Source of the DNA: Hirsutella rhossiliensis
Taxonomy: Eukaryota; Ascomycota; Sordariomycetes; Hypocreales; Ophiocordycipitaceae
Assembly: GCF_020360975.1 (NCBI RefSeq)
Contig: NW_025408673.1
Location: 2,108,001 to 2,172,000, forward strand
Direction of reading: 5' to 3'
DNA: 64,000 nucleotides
Positions within the stretch are counted from its first letter, which is position 1. Each line of letters begins with the position of its first letter. Under the pieces are notes generated by a model. It ran no database searches. It worked only from the letters and a program-made list of their open reading frames with translations, and was not told the origin of the DNA. Shown piece by piece: positions 41,059-52,100 of this stretch. A program made the translations under genes and the position numbers.

Positions 41059-41461
41059 ACAGGAGACCGGTCCCTACGGGCCCGCCATCAAACCTTCGGA
41101 ACGGCCCTTTCAGTTTGTGAGTTTGATGGAGGTCTGCAGTTGCTTTCGAAGTGTCGCAGGAATCGCGGTTGTGGCTGGTGGGGCACGGACCCACCGCATG
41201 TCTCGAAGATCGGCGCATCTAGCGCACGGACCAATCGACCAATCAATGAATTCAGCTCCGGTACCCAGCTTATCGTGGTGATTCGTCAATTTCAACCGCC
41301 CATTGGTAATGTTGAGATGAATGGCCTTGAGAAGTACGAAGAAACTAGGCAGTAGGCACCACGGTTTTCCTGCAGGGTGTCCATCCATCGATCCATGGAC
41401 ACGGATAATGTGGCGCCAATTCCGAGCTGGCATTTGACAGGACGGCAGGGGGGGCCATGTA

Positions 41462-44400
41462 TCACAATCCCGGGCCCTCGTAAACCCGTTTGGTCTCCGA
41501 GGCCAGGTTCTCAAGCCTCTGCATTGCATCTACCATTTTCTGATCCAGTTTGTTGCCAATGAAGTCCTGGGGCCGCACAGGGCTGAGAAGCTTAATGCCT
41601 CGAAGAGTCGTACCCCTGGACAACTGAACGTAGAGACTGGTAAAATCGCACTTGGAGGGTTCGCCATTGGTCACGCGATTCCCCCGCAGCTCCAAGAGTA
41701 CGTCGGCAAAGGTTTTTGACTGAGATTTATAATCGGTGAGAACAAAGGCCGGAACAACCGGCAGACCTCGTCGGGTGCATTTCGTCGACAAGAACTTGAA
41801 GCGGGAATCAGCTGGTTCGAGAATGTGCGAGATAGGGCGGACGAGCACCATCTCCGCCGGCAGGACGGGGACTGCCAAGCTCGCCGTGTCGCTTGACTGT
41901 AATAGGATGCCTAGCGGCGGACCGAAGTGTATGGTGACGTCGTCCGCAAGACGGTATCCTGGGTGTTTCGGATCGGGGATGATGTCTGCCGCGGTGAACT
42001 CTGCTCCATTGACAACTTTCAAGCCAGTGTATAAATTCTTGTTGACAACAACAGGCATCCCCTGGGCATAGAAGAAAATGCCTGGAATCTTGCATTTGGA
42101 GTCATCCCCTTGCTCGACCGCCTGTGCGATCTCATATTGGGACTGGCCCGCTCTTCTCCAGGTGTGGGTTGACACGAAGACGGAGATGTGCCTCTCATTG
42201 AAGCGCGCCCAGTCGACAACGGCTTCCATATTGAGGCTCCATCGGTTGCGGTTGAGAGGTGTTATGGCGCGCAAGCCGTTACTGAAGGTAATATCGGAGC
42301 GGTCGATCAGCTTTGTATTCAGCAGGTCCAGATCTTGCCACGTCTGAGTACTGTGTCGCACTCGGTCCAGAAGAGCGCCTAGCTCAGGGTCGTCGCGTGC
42401 GCGGACCTGTTCTTCGAGAAGAACCACGGTCTTGAACATGAGCCACAGACGGAATCCGCGGTGGTGGGAAATGGTGGCTTGGTTCAGACGGGCGGAGAGG
42501 GGATCCGCCATTCGGTCCACTAGGAGGCTCGTCTCACGTACTGGGGCGAACTGATAAAAGTCACCCATCAACAGAACAACAGGAATACCGCCAAAGGGCC
42601 TGTCTGGGCAGTCGCGGAGCGACTGGAGACGACAGCTGGCCTCGTAAAGAGTAGCGCCTCCAAGCATGCTAACCTCGTCGATCACAAGGACCAGCTTCTG
42701 CTTCCACACCCACTTCTTGGCCTCGGAGAAAAGGGGGATTCGTTTGTCGGCGGAGCGGCGGGTATCCAGCCCACAGGCGGAATGCAAGGTCGTGCCACCG
42801 ATCTGTGCCGCTGCGCTCCCCGAGGTTCCCGTGATCTGGAGAAGATGTGGCTGTCCCCTTGCGGAAAAGACCCATTTCAGGGCCTCGACGACTCTGGATT
42901 TGCCCGTGCCGCCCGGGCCTCCTGTGTACTGGAGATGCTGACACGCCGAATCGGGATCCGCGGAGTACGTGTCCAAGAACCTGCACACCAGTTGAAGGGC
43001 CCTTGTCTGCAGAGGGTTGAGGGTATAGTCTGAGACGGCCAGGTGGCCTAATTCCGTGAAGCTAGTTGCCATGTTTACATCAACAAGCATTCGAGGACCA
43101 CGTGTGGCTGTGCCTTGACTCCGATGCGGCAGCGGAAGCTCAGCATCATAGTGGCGGGCAAGCAGATCGTCTATATCGGCGTTAGGCGCGCGATGAGGGC
43201 CACCCTGTGGACCAGTCTCAATCTCGTCCAGCATCTGGAGATGGAGTAGCTCCTGGGCCTTCGCGGCGGCCTGGACATCCTCTACGGAAAGAGTCTGAGA
43301 CTGGCACAAGGGAGCGTCCTGAGCGCGGCGGATTTGCTGATAGAAGCCCTCGGGACATTGCATAAATGGCTTATCCTCCGATGCCAAAGTCTCTTCACGC
43401 AGATCCCGGATGAAATTCGCCAAGACTGGAGAGCCTCTCGTGGCATCGGAATCTCTCACGGCATTGTACAGAGTATGGAGCAAAGCCGCGAAATTCTGAT
43501 GATGCTCAGCGACTGTTGCACGCTCTTCGCCGTCGTCGTCCTCATCAAGAGGAAAGTCTATGTCGACGGTGTCGTCGCCTTCTGATCGGCTGGCCCAGAG
43601 CTTTGCGTCTTTGCGCGCGTCCTCGGCGGACTTGCTCAGGAGAGAGATGTTCGAGACGTGAAAACGCAGCCTGCGACAGAGGGAGGCTTCGTACCCGAGC
43701 CATATATCGGTGATATCGCCCTGCGTGGTGGGAAGGAAGCGCTCCCAAGGCACGAATAGGGCCAGATGGAGAACAGAGTTTCTGCTCGGCATGTGAGAGA
43801 GGGGCATCGGATTCACCAGTGCGGACGAGCAGCGTACCGTCTGAAGTATACCGGGTGCTCGTCCCGGTGGTCGTCGCTGATGAAACCTTGGAAGATCGGC
43901 ACGGCGTACTCGTGAGGTCGGCGGAGCTTCTGAAACCACTCACGGCAGCCTGGAGAAGGCCCCTCGAGGGAGATGTGGCTCTCGTCCTCGCCCCGGCCAC
44001 GGTTACGGACCAGGGTGACCATGGACATGTAGTCGTACAGGCAAATATTTCTCAGCACATGGCCTCTGCAGGCGTAAGCATCCAAGCACAACAGGGTCCG
44101 CCCGCCCTCCCTGAGCTGCACAGTCTCTGGTGGCTCCTCCCCCTCCGTTTCCTCGCCAGCCTGGCGGCGGAGGTGTTTCCATCTCCGAAAGGCCGACCAA
44201 TACAGCGCGGTCAGGTTCAGGAAGGACCAGTGCGGGACGTTGGTGAAGTCCGTCTGGTAGCCGAGCATGTGGTAACATACCTCCACGGCCGAGAGCTGTC
44301 TCTCGGAAAATATCCGATTCGCCACCCTCATCAGAAACTGACGGCTCTGGTTCAGCACTGCAGGTTGGGTGCCCCGGTCGGCTGGCGCGGATGCGTCACG

Positions 44401-47400
44401 CCTCGACACGGCATCTTCGCGAAGCTGTCGGAAGACGTCGGCCGCGTGGGCGATTCGTCTCCACATGGGCGTGTCCAGCTTTGTGGCATAGTTGGTGATG
44501 TAAAACACCATGGCCAGGCCCTTGGTCCTCGTCAAGATCATGGATACGTCGTGGTTGTGGCGGAGGCCAACCGCCATCGCTTTGTTGTACCGGTTGACGA
44601 GCGGATGGTTGCGACGGATGGCGAGCAGGCCGTCGTCAGTCAGCCCCGTCGCATCGACAATCTTCCAGGGTGCTCTGAACCGGCAAGCCGCTCGCCTGCA
44701 CCTGTCCGCGTCGTGGTCGGCGAGGCCCTTCAGAGAATACTTGATGCAGGTGTAGGTGTGGGAATGGACCTGGCAGCAGTGCGCGATGAAGTTGGCCTCG
44801 GCGTCAAAGGCCGCAGACAGGGCCTCGGTGTCGTTCATCATCTCCTCGACGGGGTGGATCGGCTTCCGCTGCTGGCGAACGGCCTTTCCGGCGTCCTCAT
44901 CCAAGCACTCATGGAAGACCGAGTCCACGTAGCGCACCACTCGGGCACGGTACTCGTGCTCTCGAGGGTCGGCGATGTCGTCGATGAGCGACGGCAGCTC
45001 CATGTTGCCGTGCAACCACAGGAGTCCGTGCAGGTGCAGGCTGCCACGATCGTTCGTCTCCACCGTTGCATAATAGTGGCTCACCTTCCCGAAGATCGAC
45101 TCTTGGCCTGTTCGGACGTATTTTTCGAAGAAGAGAGATATTTCTCTATGGAAGAAGATGGCAGAGCTGACCGGGTCCATGATACTGAGGGCAATCCTGT
45201 CGTATTTCCCTCGGAGATCCGCCAATAGGTCCTTCGCCGCGTGATAGTCGTGGAGCCTGTGGATGGAGAGCCGCATCTTGACCGGGTTGTTGATGTCGTT
45301 GGGGTTGATGGAGAACCAAATTGCGGGTGTGCCGGTCCAGATGTCAATTGCTTGTATCTTCCTGCGCATGAGCAGTCGCGTTTCGTTGGAGAGCGGCTGC
45401 GCATGGCCGAAGATGGACAACTCCCGGAGCAGGAACGCCACGTCGGGGTCCGTCGTCTTCCTTGTTTCTCGCATCTCGTCCTCGGCCTTCTTCAGTCGGT
45501 CCGCTGTCAGGGTTTCGTAAACTCGTTCAACCCTCTCGAAAGAGCCCTTTGTCGTGCGCATCATGCTGATGCGGCGGTTAGAAGAGCGGAGGAGGATGTT
45601 GAAGACGAGAAAACAAAAGACGGGGTGGCTGGCAAACCGTCCCCCATGTCGCTGCAGCACGTATCTGGCCCAGTAACTGAGCGAGTGGTTCAGGTTCACA
45701 TGGAGCCCGGCGGCCGCCGGAGCCTGCTGCTGCTGGAGGTCCGACGCGTGCAGCGCCTTCGGGCCACCTCTGCCCCAGGGGAAAAGCTTCGGGAAGGTGC
45801 GCGGGAAGAAGTCCTCGTGCAGGCTGTCCGCAAAGTCTGCACCTCGTTCCACCAGGATGAACGGCTGCGCTCCCGTGCCCTGGACGTGCATCGCGCACGG
45901 CTCAGCCTCGTCGGCACCTCGAGCCCGGATCGTCCGGATGGCGCCGGCTAGAAATGAAAGCTTATCAGCCTCTTCGAAAGCCACTGGCCCGTCAAGAGGA
46001 AACATCCCGGACGATGTCGTTTCTAGGATAATGTCACCATCACTGCCGGCACCCTCCGGTCCTGGGGTGGAGGTACGGGCGTCACCCGACAAGCGCGGGT
46101 CCTGTTCGTTCGGCAGAGTACCCTCGGCAAGGCTGGAGTCGTGACCGGACTGAGCTTGCGCCGACGCAACAATCTCTTCAATGCTCGTGAACCGGTTCTC
46201 CTCCAAACCTCGATCGGTATCTGGGACTATATGGTCTGTCTGCGTCCTCTCGGCAACGGACGGCTCGTCCCACTGCATGCTGTCCATGATGAGGATAGGG
46301 ACATTGGAGCCGTCTGCGTACTCCCAGCCATCTATCTCGCCATGATCGATCGCGATGTGCTCGTAGAGCGGATTGTTCTTCTGGAGCCACGACAGGGCGT
46401 CCCTCACGCGGGACTTGCGCACTTGGAGAAGGTGGCCAACGTCGGCAGCGCCAGGTTTGCTGGAGCCACTCCAAGAGACGTGGATGTTCTCGATGGTTTC
46501 CAAAAGAGGGTGAGGGAGGACTGTGGCAACGAGGTCCTCCACCTTGTTCGGAAAGACCACGATATGGCCCTTGACGTGCTTCCGGTAGCTGAGGCCTGAC
46601 GGGGTCTTGTTGTCGACGATGAACTTCGTGATGTAGCCGAATGAGGCCTGCAGAGCAATCAGCCTTTCCTCAACGGGAGAGAGGCCGTCAAGTGCTTCGG
46701 GATACCGGTGCTCGCATCCAATGTGCATATTGTTGACGGCACAGGTCTTCGGCAGCTTCCCCTTCTTCAAAGCAGCGGAGCATTCGTGGCAAACTATAGC
46801 TTCAGCGTCGTCGCCAGCGGGGAAACAGTCCGTGCACTCCTGGAGCGCCGTCGTGGCCTGCAGCAACGGGGCGGACAGGCGCGTCCTCCAGCGGATCGTG
46901 GTGAGCTCGGACGGGGGTTGCTTCCTGTAGCAAAAGCTGCAGTGCGAAATCGGCAACGTCCTTTCGTCGGCGAATGCCTGGTGGAAGGACTTCGCAGTCT
47001 CCACCTGGAGGGCCAGTGGGACCTCTTTACACCAAGATCTTGTTAGCGATTCCTTCTCTTTGTCGCGAAAACGAGATTCATGGTGTTCAAGAATGGTCTT
47101 GAGGGACTCTCGTTGGAGCCGGGCGTTGTCGTGCGACGGCCTCGTTCTTTTCCGGGGTCGGTCCGGCCTCGTGGGTGGCGGAGTCGGAAGTCCTTCCGTT
47201 TGTGGGTCCCGGGCGCGTTTTCGAGGGGAGGGGGTGTGCGGAATCGGTCGTGCAGGCGGCGGAGGTCGATGCCTCGGGCAGTCTTCGGACGGGGAACCCT
47301 GTGGGTCACGGACCATTCCCTCGGGAATGACGAGTGGCAGCGTCGGCGGCGTCTCTTCGCGCTCGTCCGCATGCTCCTGCATTCGTAGCCTTGCGGCTCT

Positions 47401-47646
47401 TGCCCGTGAGCGTCCCTCGGCCTGTTCTTGCGTGATGGCGGCCATCGTGCGGGCGAGCTCATCTTCCGGAACGGTAACCCTATGCTGTCGAGGTGGGCGT
47501 CGTCGGTTGTTCCGACGTTCTAGGACTTCTAAAATACGTCGCCGTTCTAGGACTTCTAAAGTACGTCGCACCTCGTCAGGGGAAACTCTGACCGGCTCTC
47601 GGCGGGACATCGTCGAGGTAGTCGTGGAAAGATCTGCTGGTACCAT
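41462..47646 (-). CDS. Helitron Rep-helicase, 2042 residues, one intron
   Basis: Exon 1 is 47646-43838 and exon 2 is 43781-41462 (6129 nt, an exact number of codons). A disordered N-terminus (~1-210) precedes a Cys-rich module (FCYRK...CHECSAALKKGKLPKTCAVN) like the DUF6570 region of fungal Helitron proteins. Rep/Helitron_like_N follows, with HUH motif GSLHLHGLLWLHGNM at ~868-872 and the Tyr motif HTYTCIKYSLKG at ~965-972. The helicase has Walker A GGPGGTGKSRVVEAL (~1560), Walker B LVIDEVSMLGGA (~1638), GDFYQFAPV and motif VI LYVQLSRGTTL (~1987). Rep nicks and rejoins single strands for rolling-circle transposition; the Pif1-type helicase unwinds. All catalytic motifs are present. A second in-frame Met at codon 13 could be the start. 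Confidence 0.93.
43782..43837 (-). other. Spliceosomal intron in Helitron B Rep-helicase
   Basis: Minus-strand donor GTACGC (43837-43832), CTCAC branch-like site, CAG acceptor ending 43782; 56 nt. Unspliced RNA stops at ...AARPHW. Splicing gives HPVYFRR-NSVLHLALFVPW in frame. Confidence 0.82.
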
Positions 47647-48129
47647 GAATGCCCAGGCGAGGGCAGCCGAGAGATGATTTTTACGCAGGCCACATAGCCC
47701 ACCATCGCACCGAGGCGGCCGTCGTCGAGAAGGCGGGGGTCTACTACAGTCATGGCGGCTTCCTCGCCGGCCCGGCAGCAGCAGAATTCACATCGGGGTG
47801 GCTACTTTCCGGAATTCCCTATTTTCCCTATACGGTTCGTCTGGTCCGTCTTGGGGGTGTGGTACGGAGATCTGGCGGGCTGTTCATCTGGCCGGTTGAT
47901 AAAAGCAGGAGCGGTGAGGGGCAGCGGGGGGAGGACGTAAAAAAAAAAAGCAGGACGTAAACAAAAGCAAATCGGGGGAGTGAGACACCGACATCGAGAC
48001 AAGAAGGGTGGCTTTCTGTGGCGGTGTCGAGGGGGCTTGCAAAGTCGGGCTCAGGGAGCGAACCGTGCGTCGCGGGGGGGGGTGGGAAGGAGGGGGCGGA
48101 AGGAAGAACCTTCGGAACCTTCCGTGCAC
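47647..48129. other. 5' region of Helitron B
   Basis: No gene seen. It holds an A11 run (47941-47951), a G10 run (48076-48085) and, at the right edge, ACCTTCGGAACCTTCCG (48108-48124), which also occurs just beyond the far end of copy C (55151-55166). Confidence 0.5.
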
Positions 48130-48404
48130 ACAGGAGACCGGCCCCTTTCAGGGTCCGCCAATGCCTTGAGGAACGGGACTGAATTTGGTTCCACACTGGC
48201 AGGTCTGCTGAGACGATGAGGCTTGCTCCCGGTAGTGTGGCTGCTTGGACGCCATTTTACCCCGCCACAACAAGGTGGGTTGAGGGCGGGCGGGGTAAGA
48301 ACGCGGAGGTAACTTGTAAGGGGCCATCATCTCGAAGGGCAAAGGAGTCTGAACTGTTCGCGAATCATGCAGTAAAGTGTAACAGTTTGTTAAGAATCGA
48401 CTCA

Positions 48405-49076
48405 ATGCCTCCGATTGATTACTCAAAGTGGGACAACATCGACACCGATTCGGAGCCAGAGGCATCGCCCCAGCAAGCGCCAGCAGCAAAACCCACCCCG
48501 CCGCCCACGCATGCCTCCCCGCCGATGGGTACATCAGGTTTGAGGGAAACGCACAGCAAGTCGGGGCATGTCGAAGCTGTCATTGTCCGATGTGAGGCCG
48601 AGAAACGCAAGTTTCCCCTTTGGTCTGCCACTACAATCCCTGCGAATCATGTCGTGTTTTCGCAGTCGGTGCCGTCCGTCCCAGGGCTCATCGAGGTCCC
48701 GCTGGTCCTGGATCGGACGGGGACTCAGTCCGTCAACGAGGCAGACCTCGACAACCAGATTGCTACGTACCTCAATATTGATGCCAACTCCGGGTTTGCA
48801 CCTCCAGACTGGCAGTCACAAGTTGGCACCGTCGTGGTCGCGCGTAAGGACAGGAAGCCATTTTATCCGCAGCATCTCGAAGGAGTGTGGATGTTCTGCG
48901 ACCATATCCTGGACCTGTTCGGGGAAGGAGACGGGCCGCCGAGGTGGCTTTACAGCCGCCAGGCGTTCGAGGAATGGTGGGTAAATTATTGTGAGGAGCA
49001 AAAGCGCTTACGTCCTGGGAAGGGAGGGCGAGATCCGGACGACTGGCGTGCGGTCCGGTCACCTTATGAAGTGTAG
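48405..49076 (+). CDS. Helitron-associated accessory protein, 223 residues
   Basis: This is the intact version of a gene that recurs in copies A and D at the same place and in the same convergent orientation, 66 bp from the helicase stop. The N-terminus IDYSKWDNIDTDSEPE recalls the start of the chaperone Cdc37 (DYSKWD). A Pro/Ala-rich linker follows, then a folded-looking region: GLIEVPLVLDRTGTQSVNEA, DLDNQIATYLNIDANSGFAP, GTVVVARKDRKPFYPQHLEG, VWMFCDHILDLFGEGDGPPR and WLYSRQAFEEWWVNYC. No catalytic motif, signal peptide or membrane span is evident, and I cannot name the family. Retention across copies suggests it either helps the element or was captured before the copies split. The start is the Met before PPIDYSKW; the frame is open further upstream. 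Confidence 0.75.
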   Translation: MPPIDYSKWDNIDTDSEPEASPQQAPAAKPTPPPTHASPPMGTSGLRETHSKSGHVEAVIVRCEAEKRKFPLWSATTIPANHVVFSQSVPSVPGLIEVPLVLDRTGTQSVNEADLDNQIATYLNIDANSGFAPPDWQSQVGTVVVARKDRKPFYPQHLEGVWMFCDHILDLFGEGDGPPRWLYSRQAFEEWWVNYCEEQKRLRPGKGGRDPDDWRAVRSPYEV

Positions 49077-49141
49077 GACGTCTACGTGCCGCGTTACGAC
49101 GTGCGAAAGGTCAAACTATAAGGATGGTTAGTATACTAGCA

Positions 49142-52100
49142 CTACTTTTCGAAACCTTGGTCCTTGTATAACCGTCTCGTTTCCGCGGCCAAGTTCTTGA
49201 GTCTCTGCATTCCATCAAGAATGGCCTGATCGAGCCCATTGCCAATGAAGTCATGGTGTCTCACGGGATTAAGAAGCTTGATGCCCCGAAGCGAGGTGCA
49301 CCTGGATAGTTGCACATAGAGGCTCGTAAAATCGCACTTGGAGGGTTCACCATTGGTCACACGATTTCCACGCAGCTCCAACAGTACTTCGACGAATGTT
49401 TTACCCTGGGCTTTGTAATCAGTGAGAACGAACGCTGGTACAGCGGGCAGTCCACGTCGCGTGCATCTTGCGGATAAGAACTTGAAGTGAGAGTTAGTCG
49501 AATCAAGTGTATGCGACATGGGCCGGATAAGTACTGTCCCCACCGGGAGGGACGGTATCGCCAAGGTCTTCGTCTCCTCGGACTGCAGAAGAATGCCGAG
49601 CGGCGGCCCGAAGTGGATGGTCACGTCATCTGCCAAGCAGTATCCCGGGTGATTGGGATCGATTATCACGTCCACGGCAGTAAAGTCAGCCCCATTCACC
49701 ACCTTCAGGCCAGTGTAGATGTTCTTGTTCACAACCACGGGCATGCCCTGGGCGTAGAAGAAGACGCCGGGGACTTTGCAGGCAGAGTCGTCGCCTTGTC
49801 CGATGGTTCGCGCTATGAGGTTTGGAGACAGCGTGCCGTTGCGCCAGGTGTGAGTCGAGACAAAGATACGGATGTGCTGCCTGTTGAAGCGCGCCCAGCC
49901 CACAACAGCTTCCATGTTGAGGGCCCACCGGGTGCGGTTCAGCGGCGTTATAGCGCGCAAACCATCGTGGAAGGTGATTTGCGAGCGTCCTACAATGTTG
50001 GCATTGAGCAAGCTCAGATCTTGCTGGGTCTGGCGCCCGTTACGAACTCGATCCAGGAGTGCACGGAGCTGGGGATCGTTGCGTGCGCGGACTTGGTCTT
50101 CGAGGAGCACCACGGTTTTGAACAGATGCCACAATCTGCAGCCGCTGTGGTGAGAGATGGTGGCTTGTCGCAAGGGGGTCTCTGTTCGGTCCGGCGGTCT
50201 GATGATCAGTAGGCTTGTCTCCCGCACGGGGGCGAACTGGTAGAAGTCTCCCATCAGTAGAACGACGGGCATCCCGCCAAACGGTTCGTCCGGACAGTCA
50301 CGGAGTGCCTGCAGGTAATGACTGACGTTGTGCAGAGTGGCTCCTCCCAGCATACTGACCTCGTCAATCACGAGTACCAGCTTCTGTTTCCAGATCCACT
50401 TCTTCGCCTCCGAGAAGGGGGGAGGCGGTTTGTTTGGATCGCGATGGGAATCTAACCCACAGGCCGAGTGGATGGTCGTGCCGCCAATCTGGGCCGCCGA
50501 ACTGCCCGACGTGCCGGTTATCTGCAGAAGATGCGGCTGGTTCCTCGCCGCGAACACGTCCTTCAGGGCATCGATAATCCTCGACTTTCCCGTGCCACCC
50601 GGCCCGCCGGTGTATTGAAGATGCTGACCCGCTGAGTCCGGATTGGCAGCATACTTGTCCAGAAACAGGCAAACGAGTTGAAGGGCCATGGTCTGTAGAT
50701 AGTTCAGTGTAAAGCTGGCCGCGGCGGTGTGTCCCATCTCCGCGAAGCTAGTTGCCGGACTGACGTCGACAAGCATCCGAGGCCTCGTTCATTGAGGTCG
50801 CTGCCCGGGAGCCCAGCAGGGGACTCCGTATCGCCGTAGCGAGCTAGCGTATCGTCGATGTCGGCGCCATCCGCGGAAAGCATGGTCCCCTGGGAACCAC
50901 CCTCAATGTCGTCTAGCATCCGAAGATGCAATAGTTGTTGGGCCTTGGCCGCTGCCTGGACATCGTCTCGAGATATGGGAGTTGACACAAGGCGTCACCT
51001 TGATCATGGGGCATATTCCGGTACAGATCCTCTTGACGTTGGACAAAGGTTGCTCTTCTCCAGCCGGGTTCTCTTCGCACAGATCGTGTATTAAACCTCC
51101 AAGGACGGGTGAGTCTTTTGTGGCGTCCGTGTCCCGCACGGCATTTCGCAAAATCTGGGTAGAGCTCTGTAGGCCTGACGATGAGCCATCGCTGGAGGCT
51201 CTTCTTCGTATCGGCCATCGTCAAGCGGGTACTCAACGTCAATTGTGTCGTCGCCCTCCGACCGACTGGCCCAGAGCTTCGCGTCCTTACGCGCGTCTTC
51301 GGCAGACTTTCTCAAAAGACAAATGTTAGAGAGGTAGAAACGGAGGCGGGGACAAAGGCCCGCTCGATGCGTCGTCCATATGTCGGTTATATCACCTAGG
51401 CTCTCAGAAATGAAGTCTTCCCAAGGGACGAATAACGCCAAATGTAGGACAGAGTTTCTACACAGAGTGTCAGACGGAGCCAAAACGGTGCCGGGGGTTA
51501 GAGCGTACCGCTTAATATAGACTGGGTGATCGTCCTCGTGGTCGTCGCTGATGTATCCTTGGAAGATCGGGACGGCGTACTGGTCTGGCCGTCGAAGCTT
51601 TTGCATCCAGCCGTCACAGTCGGAATCCTGCCCATCGAGAAAAATGTGAGAGTCGTCTTCACTCCGACCATTTCGACGCACCAAGTGAATCATTGACATG
51701 TAGTCATACAGGCATAAGTCTTGTAGAACATGACCGCGGTAGGCGTACGCCTCCAGGCATAATAGGGTTCGCCCTCCTTGCCTCAGAGGATTGTCTCTGG
51801 GGCTGTTCGGCGTCCGTGAGCTCGCCGGCCTGATGGCGGAGATGCGCCCATAGCCGAAAGATTGTCAGTATAGGGCCGTCAAGTTCAAGAAGGACCAATG
51901 CGGCACGTTGGTAAAGTCGGTGTCATATCCAAGGAGGTGGTAACAAACCTCGACAGCCGAGAGTTGTCGCTCGGAGAAGATGCGATTTGCCGTTCTCATC
52001 AGGAATTGACGGCTTTCGTTCAATACCGCCTGGTGCCTCTCGTCGGGCAAGGCGGGACCTGGCGCGCGAGACGTCGGACGACCGGCTTCGCGAAGTTGGC

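Larger units (their letters stand above)
41059..48129 (-). mobile_element. Helitron copy B, apparently intact Rep-helicase
   Basis: The 3' end is ACAGGAGACCGGTCCC at 41059, with hairpin GGTCCC-TAC-GGGCC; the 5' end is taken as the junction with copy C at 48129. It encodes one long protein in two exons with no stop or frameshift, and lacks the accessory gene (41100-41461 shows only diverged non-coding DNA). It is the best candidate in the window for an autonomous element driving the array. The inner terminal sequence (CCTTCGGAACGG) differs from copies C and D. Confidence 0.72.

Noticed and set aside
43813..43940. Frameshift pseudogene call for Helitron B
   Set aside because: The frame change coincides with a 56-nt intron with proper donor, branch and acceptor, conserved in copies A and C.
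43819..45228. 469-codon plus-strand ORF opposite Helitron B Rep
   Set aside because: It is antisense to a domain-rich protein with conserved motifs and has no recognisable content of its own.
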